Origin: Mesobacillus jeotgali
GTDB taxonomy: Bacteria > Bacillota > Bacilli > Bacillales > Cytobacillaceae
NCBI RefSeq assembly: GCF_031759225.1
Contig: NZ_CP134494.1
Location: forward strand, 1,362,501-1,426,500
Length of the DNA stretch: 64,000 bases
Direction: 5' to 3'
Below, one piece after another: positions 60,533 to 64,000 of this stretch (within the stretch, counting starts at the first letter, position 1; each line of letters starts with the position of its first letter). Position numbers and translations under genes: made by a program. Below the pieces are notes generated by a model. It saw only the letters and a program-made list of their open reading frames with translations. It had not been told where the DNA came from and did not search any database.

Positions 60533-61723
60533 ATGGAACATAAATTGTATTATCGGGATGCATACTTAAAAAAGTTTTCTGCGGAATTGATTGAGCAAAA
60601 AGAAGATACCGCAGGAAGGAAGTATGTCACCCTTTCAGAGACCGCTTTTTATCCGACTGGCGGCGGACAGCCATTCGATACTGGATACCTGAATGGAATT
60701 GAGGTAGTGGATGTCGAGGAGGTTGACGACGAGATCCGTCATTACATAAAAGATAGTTTAGTTGTATGTGATCATATTGAAGGGGAAATAAATTGGGAGC
60801 GCAGATTTGACCATATGCAGCAGCATGCCGGGCAGCATATTCTTTCCGCAGCATTTGAGGAGATGTATGGTTATAAAACGGTGAGCTTCCATCTTGGTAA
60901 AGATACATTGACAATTGACCTTGACACAGAAAGGCTAGTTGCTAAAGAGGCGGCAAAGGTAGAGGAACTGGCTAACCAGGTGATTCTCGAAAACCGCCCA
61001 ATTATCACTAAATGGGTTGATGAAGAAGAATTGAAGCTGTACAGGCTTAGGAAAGAGTTATCAGTATCACATAATATCAGGCTCGTCATCATACCTGACT
61101 TTGACTATAATGGCTGTGGCGGAACACATCCAAACAGCACTGCAGAGGTTGGCTCGTTGAAAATCCTCGGTTGGGAAAGACAAAAGAAAATCGTCCGTGT
61201 TGAGTTTGTTTGCGGCCAGAGGGTAATAAACCAGCTTGGCAAAAAACATGAAATCATCAAGGAACTTACAGTCCAGCTCAATGCACCAGAACAGGATTTG
61301 AGTGCAGCAGTAAATCGGCTCCTTGGACAAAAGAAAGAACTTGAAAAGTCTGTTGAAGAATTGAAGGAAAAATTATTAAAATTCGAGGCAGCAGAGATTA
61401 TCAGGGCAGGAAAAACCGATATCGTGAGCACTGTATTTCAGGACAGGAGCATTCAGGAACTTCAAAAGCTGGCCAGGCTGCTGGCAGTGGATGCAGAAGA
61501 AAAGGTATTTTTGCTTGTGTCTGAAAATAAAGACAAGCTGCAGTTTGTGTTGGCAAAGGGAAAGAATGCAGAAGGCAATTTGAAGGAATGGGCAAAGGAG
61601 GCCCTGTCCCTTATTGAGGGAAAGGGAGGCGGAAACGAAACCCTCGTACAGGGCGGAGGCAAGTTGATTTCTGGTGAAGAATTCATCAGGAAGGTTACCG
61701 GATTTATCCAATCTTGTGAATAG
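60533..61723 (+). CDS. Alanyl-tRNA editing protein (AlaX-L type, DHHA1)
   Basis: A 396-residue stand-alone editing enzyme that would remove Ser or Gly from mischarged tRNA-Ala. The AlaRS-type editing core has the zinc ligands HMQQHAGQHIL (HxxxH) and GCGGTHPNSTAEVGSLKILG (CxxxH). A central coiled coil (residues 255-290) and a C-terminal DHHA1 domain with EGKGGGNETLVQGGGKL are present. ATG 60533 is used; the in-frame GTG at 60521 is too near GGAG. Confidence 0.92.
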   Translation: MEHKLYYRDAYLKKFSAELIEQKEDTAGRKYVTLSETAFYPTGGGQPFDTGYLNGIEVVDVEEVDDEIRHYIKDSLVVCDHIEGEINWERRFDHMQQHAGQHILSAAFEEMYGYKTVSFHLGKDTLTIDLDTERLVAKEAAKVEELANQVILENRPIITKWVDEEELKLYRLRKELSVSHNIRLVIIPDFDYNGCGGTHPNSTAEVGSLKILGWERQKKIVRVEFVCGQRVINQLGKKHEIIKELTVQLNAPEQDLSAAVNRLLGQKKELEKSVEELKEKLLKFEAAEIIRAGKTDIVSTVFQDRSIQELQKLARLLAVDAEEKVFLLVSENKDKLQFVLAKGKNAEGNLKEWAKEALSLIEGKGGGNETLVQGGGKLISGEEFIRKVTGFIQSCE

Positions 61724-61949
61724 AATATGAAATATCAAAACGATTTTAAGGCAGATAGATCTAGTTCTAAAGTGGTGAATTCTTACGAAAAATCATCTTA
61801 ACTACTATTTTTACTGTTGCATCATGAAAAACACCGACTTATAACCTAATTTTGACATTGTAATTGGTTATTAATGAAAGTTTTACCATTTAAAAATAGG
61901 TTTAACTCCCTCATAATGGAATTCAACCAGAGAAATAGGGGGAATCAGA

Positions 61950-62162
61950 ATGTTTGAAGTTGAAAGAGGATCTGTAGAAGAGGCAATCATGATTCTGCAA
62001 AATCTCGGTCTTAAAGTGAATGAATACGAGAAGACGAATTCAATGATTCCAGTAGAAAAATATAAAGAGTTATTGGAATTCACGATTGCAGTAGCAAGGA
62101 AAACAAATGAGATAACTGTTACTATAGATGAAATGATGGATGACATAGCAGAAAAAATGTAA
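61950..62162 (+). CDS. Hypothetical protein, 70 aa
   Basis: A small acidic helical protein: MFEVERGSVEEAIMILQNLGLKVNEYEKTNS and a second helix VEKYKELLEFTIAVARKTNEITVTIDEMMDDI. Strong ribosome site TAGGGGGAATCAG and a following terminator support it as a real gene. No family recognised. Confidence 0.65.
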   Translation: MFEVERGSVEEAIMILQNLGLKVNEYEKTNSMIPVEKYKELLEFTIAVARKTNEITVTIDEMMDDIAEKM

Positions 62163-62174
62163 TTGGGTATAGAC

Positions 62175-62210
62175 GGAGCAGCCAGAAAAATTTTGGCTGC
62201 TCTTTTTGCT
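62175..62210. terminator. Terminator behind the 70-aa gene
   Basis: Stem GGAGCAGCCAGAAAA/TTTTGGCTGCTCT with T5. Confidence 0.85.
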
Positions 62211-62226
62211 TGTTTGGTAAGAAACT

Positions 62227-63096
62227 TTACTGAGTTTTATCAATGTATTCAAACAGAAAGGATTGTCCATTTCGGTAAAAGCGTGGGTCGTATACTCCCA
62301 ATCTATCTCCGTCGTCAACAATCACGACAAAAGGCGACCATTCAGTAAGTGTCTTAGCTTCAGGCTTCTTAGTGAATAAATCATTGAGGTCTGCATTCTC
62401 AGCAGAAGTTAGCTCATATTGAAGGGTTCTTTCTTTAAATAGGTTATCGTTAAAAATGGTGACTTCATCATTATTTTTGGCAATGACCGTATATGTCCAT
62501 GGAATGAAACCTGCTGAGAGGGCAATTTGCTCATATTCTTCCTCATATTGATTATATAAAATCCATCCCTGGACACTTTGGATCACAACGTGCAGAGCTA
62601 TGAACATCCAAGCTAGTTTGAAGTAGGCTGGACTTTTTAGCTTATTGAACTTTGAAGCAACAAATGCTGTGCCAAGAATCACCCAGAATACGAAGTCAAT
62701 GATGGGGATCGTCCCAAATGTGACTCTGATATTGGAAAATGGCTCGAGATAGCCAGTTCCCCATGCGTTGAATAGATCGCTTGTATTATGGATGACGACT
62801 GCCAGCCACCCCAGGAAAAAAAGTTTTACATCTTTTACTTTAAATAGAAGGAAAGATAGTAGAATAAATAAAGCGGCCCATAATGGGGTCAGGAAAATCG
62901 AGTGGGTGATGCCGCGGTGCCACATCTGGTAAAGTCCTTCTTGATCCCAGAGTTGTGAAATGACATCAATGTCCGGAATCTGGCTTGCGCCGACTGCGGT
63001 GAGCAGATAGGCTCGCTTTTGCGATTTTTCCATATGTTTTTTATCAACGGCGCCATACAAGGCTAAACCGAAAAGTGTATGTGTAATTGAATCCAT
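62227..63096 (-). CDS. Membrane-bound YfhP/YdjM-type metal-dependent hydrolase
   Basis: A 289-residue protein of PF04307 type. The N-terminal part has MDSITHTLFGLALYGA and ASQIPDIDVISQLW, then WHRGITHSIFLTPLW, which carry the His and Asp residues of the family. Four hydrophobic helices follow, then a C-terminal soluble region. It resembles B. subtilis YfhP. It is proposed to be a metal-dependent hydrolase at the membrane; the substrate is unknown. It diverges from prfC. Confidence 0.82.
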   Translation of the reverse strand: MDSITHTLFGLALYGAVDKKHMEKSQKRAYLLTAVGASQIPDIDVISQLWDQEGLYQMWHRGITHSIFLTPLWAALFILLSFLLFKVKDVKLFFLGWLAVVIHNTSDLFNAWGTGYLEPFSNIRVTFGTIPIIDFVFWVILGTAFVASKFNKLKSPAYFKLAWMFIALHVVIQSVQGWILYNQYEEEYEQIALSAGFIPWTYTVIAKNNDEVTIFNDNLFKERTLQYELTSAENADLNDLFTKKPEAKTLTEWSPFVVIVDDGDRLGVYDPRFYRNGQSFLFEYIDKTQ

Positions 63097-63242
63097 GTTG
63101 CACCTCCTGAAGCTATTATAAACGGTAAAGGAAAATTTTTAAAAGTTCTGATATGCATTTGCAGGATTGCAAACTTACCGCCAGAAAGATAAGATTAAAT
63201 TTATGAGGATTTTCCCTTTAAACAGAAAGGAAACATATAATC

Positions 63243-64000
63243 ATGAAAAAATTAAGAGATGAAGTACAATCGCGAAGAACATTCGCGATTATTTCCCACC
63301 CGGATGCCGGGAAAACGACGCTTACGGAAAAATTGCTGTTATTCGGCGGCGCAATCCGTGATGCTGGTACGGTAAAAGCAAAAAAGACAGGGAAGTTCGC
63401 GACGAGTGACTGGATGGAAATCGAGAAGCAGCGTGGAATTTCCGTAACCTCCAGTGTCATGCAATTTGAGTATGATGGCTTCAAGGTCAACATTCTTGAC
63501 ACTCCAGGCCACCAGGATTTCTCTGAGGATACCTATAGAACATTAACTGCGGTCGACAGTGCCGTGATGATCATTGACTCCGCAAAGGGTATTGAGGACC
63601 AAACTCTGAAGCTTTTTAAGGTTTGCCGAATGAGAGGAATTCCAATCTTCACTTTCATCAACAAGCTGGACCGTCAGGGGAAAGCGCCACTGGAACTTTT
63701 AGCTGAATTGGAAGAGGTGCTTGGGATTGAATCATATCCGATGAACTGGCCAATTGGCATGGGCAAGGAGTTCCTCGGAATCTATGACCGTTTCAACAAA
63801 CGGATCGAGCAGTTCCGTGTAGATGAAGACCAACGCTTTATTCCATTAAATGAAGAAGGCGAAATAGATGGAGACCATTCTATGAAAGAGTCTTCCTTGT
63901 ATGACCAGACATTAGAAGAAATCATGCTATTGGATGAGGCGGGAAATGAGTTTTCCAAGGAACGGATTGCCGATGGAACATTGACACCTGTATTTTTCGG
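63243..64000 (+). CDS. prfC: Peptide chain release factor 3 (partial, 3' end outside window)
   Basis: The first 252 codons of RF3, a translational GTPase that recycles RF1/RF2 from the ribosome. G1 [14 protein letters not shown]2 region [11 protein letters not shown]3 [12 protein letters not shown] and G4 NKLDR are all present. An RF3-specific part, [20 protein letters not shown], follows. The start follows AGAAAGGAAACATATAATC, a somewhat distant ribosome site. To my knowledge B. subtilis 168 lacks prfC, so this is a difference from that strain. Confidence 0.95.
   Translation, partial: MKKLRDEVQSRRTFAIISHPDAGKTTLTEKLLLFGGAIRDAGTVKAKKTGKFATSDWMEIEKQRGISVTSSVMQFEYDGFKVNILDTPGHQDFSEDTYRTLTAVDSAVMIIDSAKGIEDQTLKLFKVCRMRGIPIFTFINKLDRQGKAPLELLAELEEVLGIESYPMNWPIGMGKEFLGIYDRFNKRIEQFRVDEDQRFIPLNEEGEIDGDHSMKESSLYDQTLEEIMLLDEAGNEFSKERIADGTLTPVFF

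Overview
The window looks like chromosome from a low-GC, Gram-positive, spore-forming member of the Bacillaceae (a Bacillus/Mesobacillus-like species; exact species not determinable by eye). Supporting signs are strong AGGAGG ribosome sites with frequent TTG/GTG starts, a yjcD-yjcF-yjcG-yjcH block arranged as in Bacillus subtilis, a sigma-W type yuaF-floT operon, sigma-B type promoters, Rex, LexA and CcpA boxes, spore-associated tgl and YjcZ-type peptides, and a TreR/CcpA type trehalose operon.

Layout. 1-4.1 kb: yjcD helicase (cut by the window edge), a small protein, yjcF, yjcG, yjcH. 4.3-8 kb: TAXI-type TRAP transporter operon. 8-9.2 kb: a divergent pair (small WYL-like protein and Nudix hydrolase) around two LexA-like boxes, then tRNA-Val. 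9.2-14 kb: Mn-catalase, DUF2515 protein, a 52-bp repeat array, two membrane proteins. 14.3-18.4 kb: polar amino acid ABC operon and a BCCT transporter. 18.7-25.6 kb: MHYT-GGDEF-EAL protein, DUF975, DinB-like, NfeD/flotillin, NERD protein. 25.7-30.2 kb: a second repeat array, then an unusual ABC permease fused to a degenerate M1 peptidase-like domain, with a partner permease. 30.5-37.2 kb: M32 carboxypeptidase with TetR regulator, K+/H+ antiporter, degenerate tyrosine recombinase, chemoreceptor. 37.8-44.3 kb: CNNM/CBS protein, stress proteins, SGNH hydrolase, CwlK, type II NADH dehydrogenase, small hydrophilic proteins. 44.5-50 kb: transglutaminase, a divergent MurE paralog, MIP18-family protein, a third repeat array, sporulation peptides, ECF sigma/anti-sigma pair. 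50.2-59.7 kb: sugar ABC operon, a group II (IIC-like) intron inserted just behind its terminator, DUF1232 protein, trehalose operon. 60-64 kb: YugN, AlaX-type editing protein, YfhP-like protein and the start of prfC.

The least explained signal is a set of non-coding tandem arrays (11.5, 25.7 and 47.5 kb, with a weaker candidate at 37.5 kb). Although the sequences differ, they share one plan: a 33-bp dyad that begins GAC and ends GTC, followed by a 19-bp linker, giving a 52-bp period, about five helical turns. Their function is unknown. Several control regions can be read directly: paired Rex boxes at NDH-2, an exact sigma-W promoter at yuaF-floT, three sigma-B candidates at stress genes, a promoter with a LexA-like box between its -35 and -10, and a tre promoter carrying two TreR-like operators and two cre sites. 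Family assignments rest on motifs and recalled homologs; no database search was possible.
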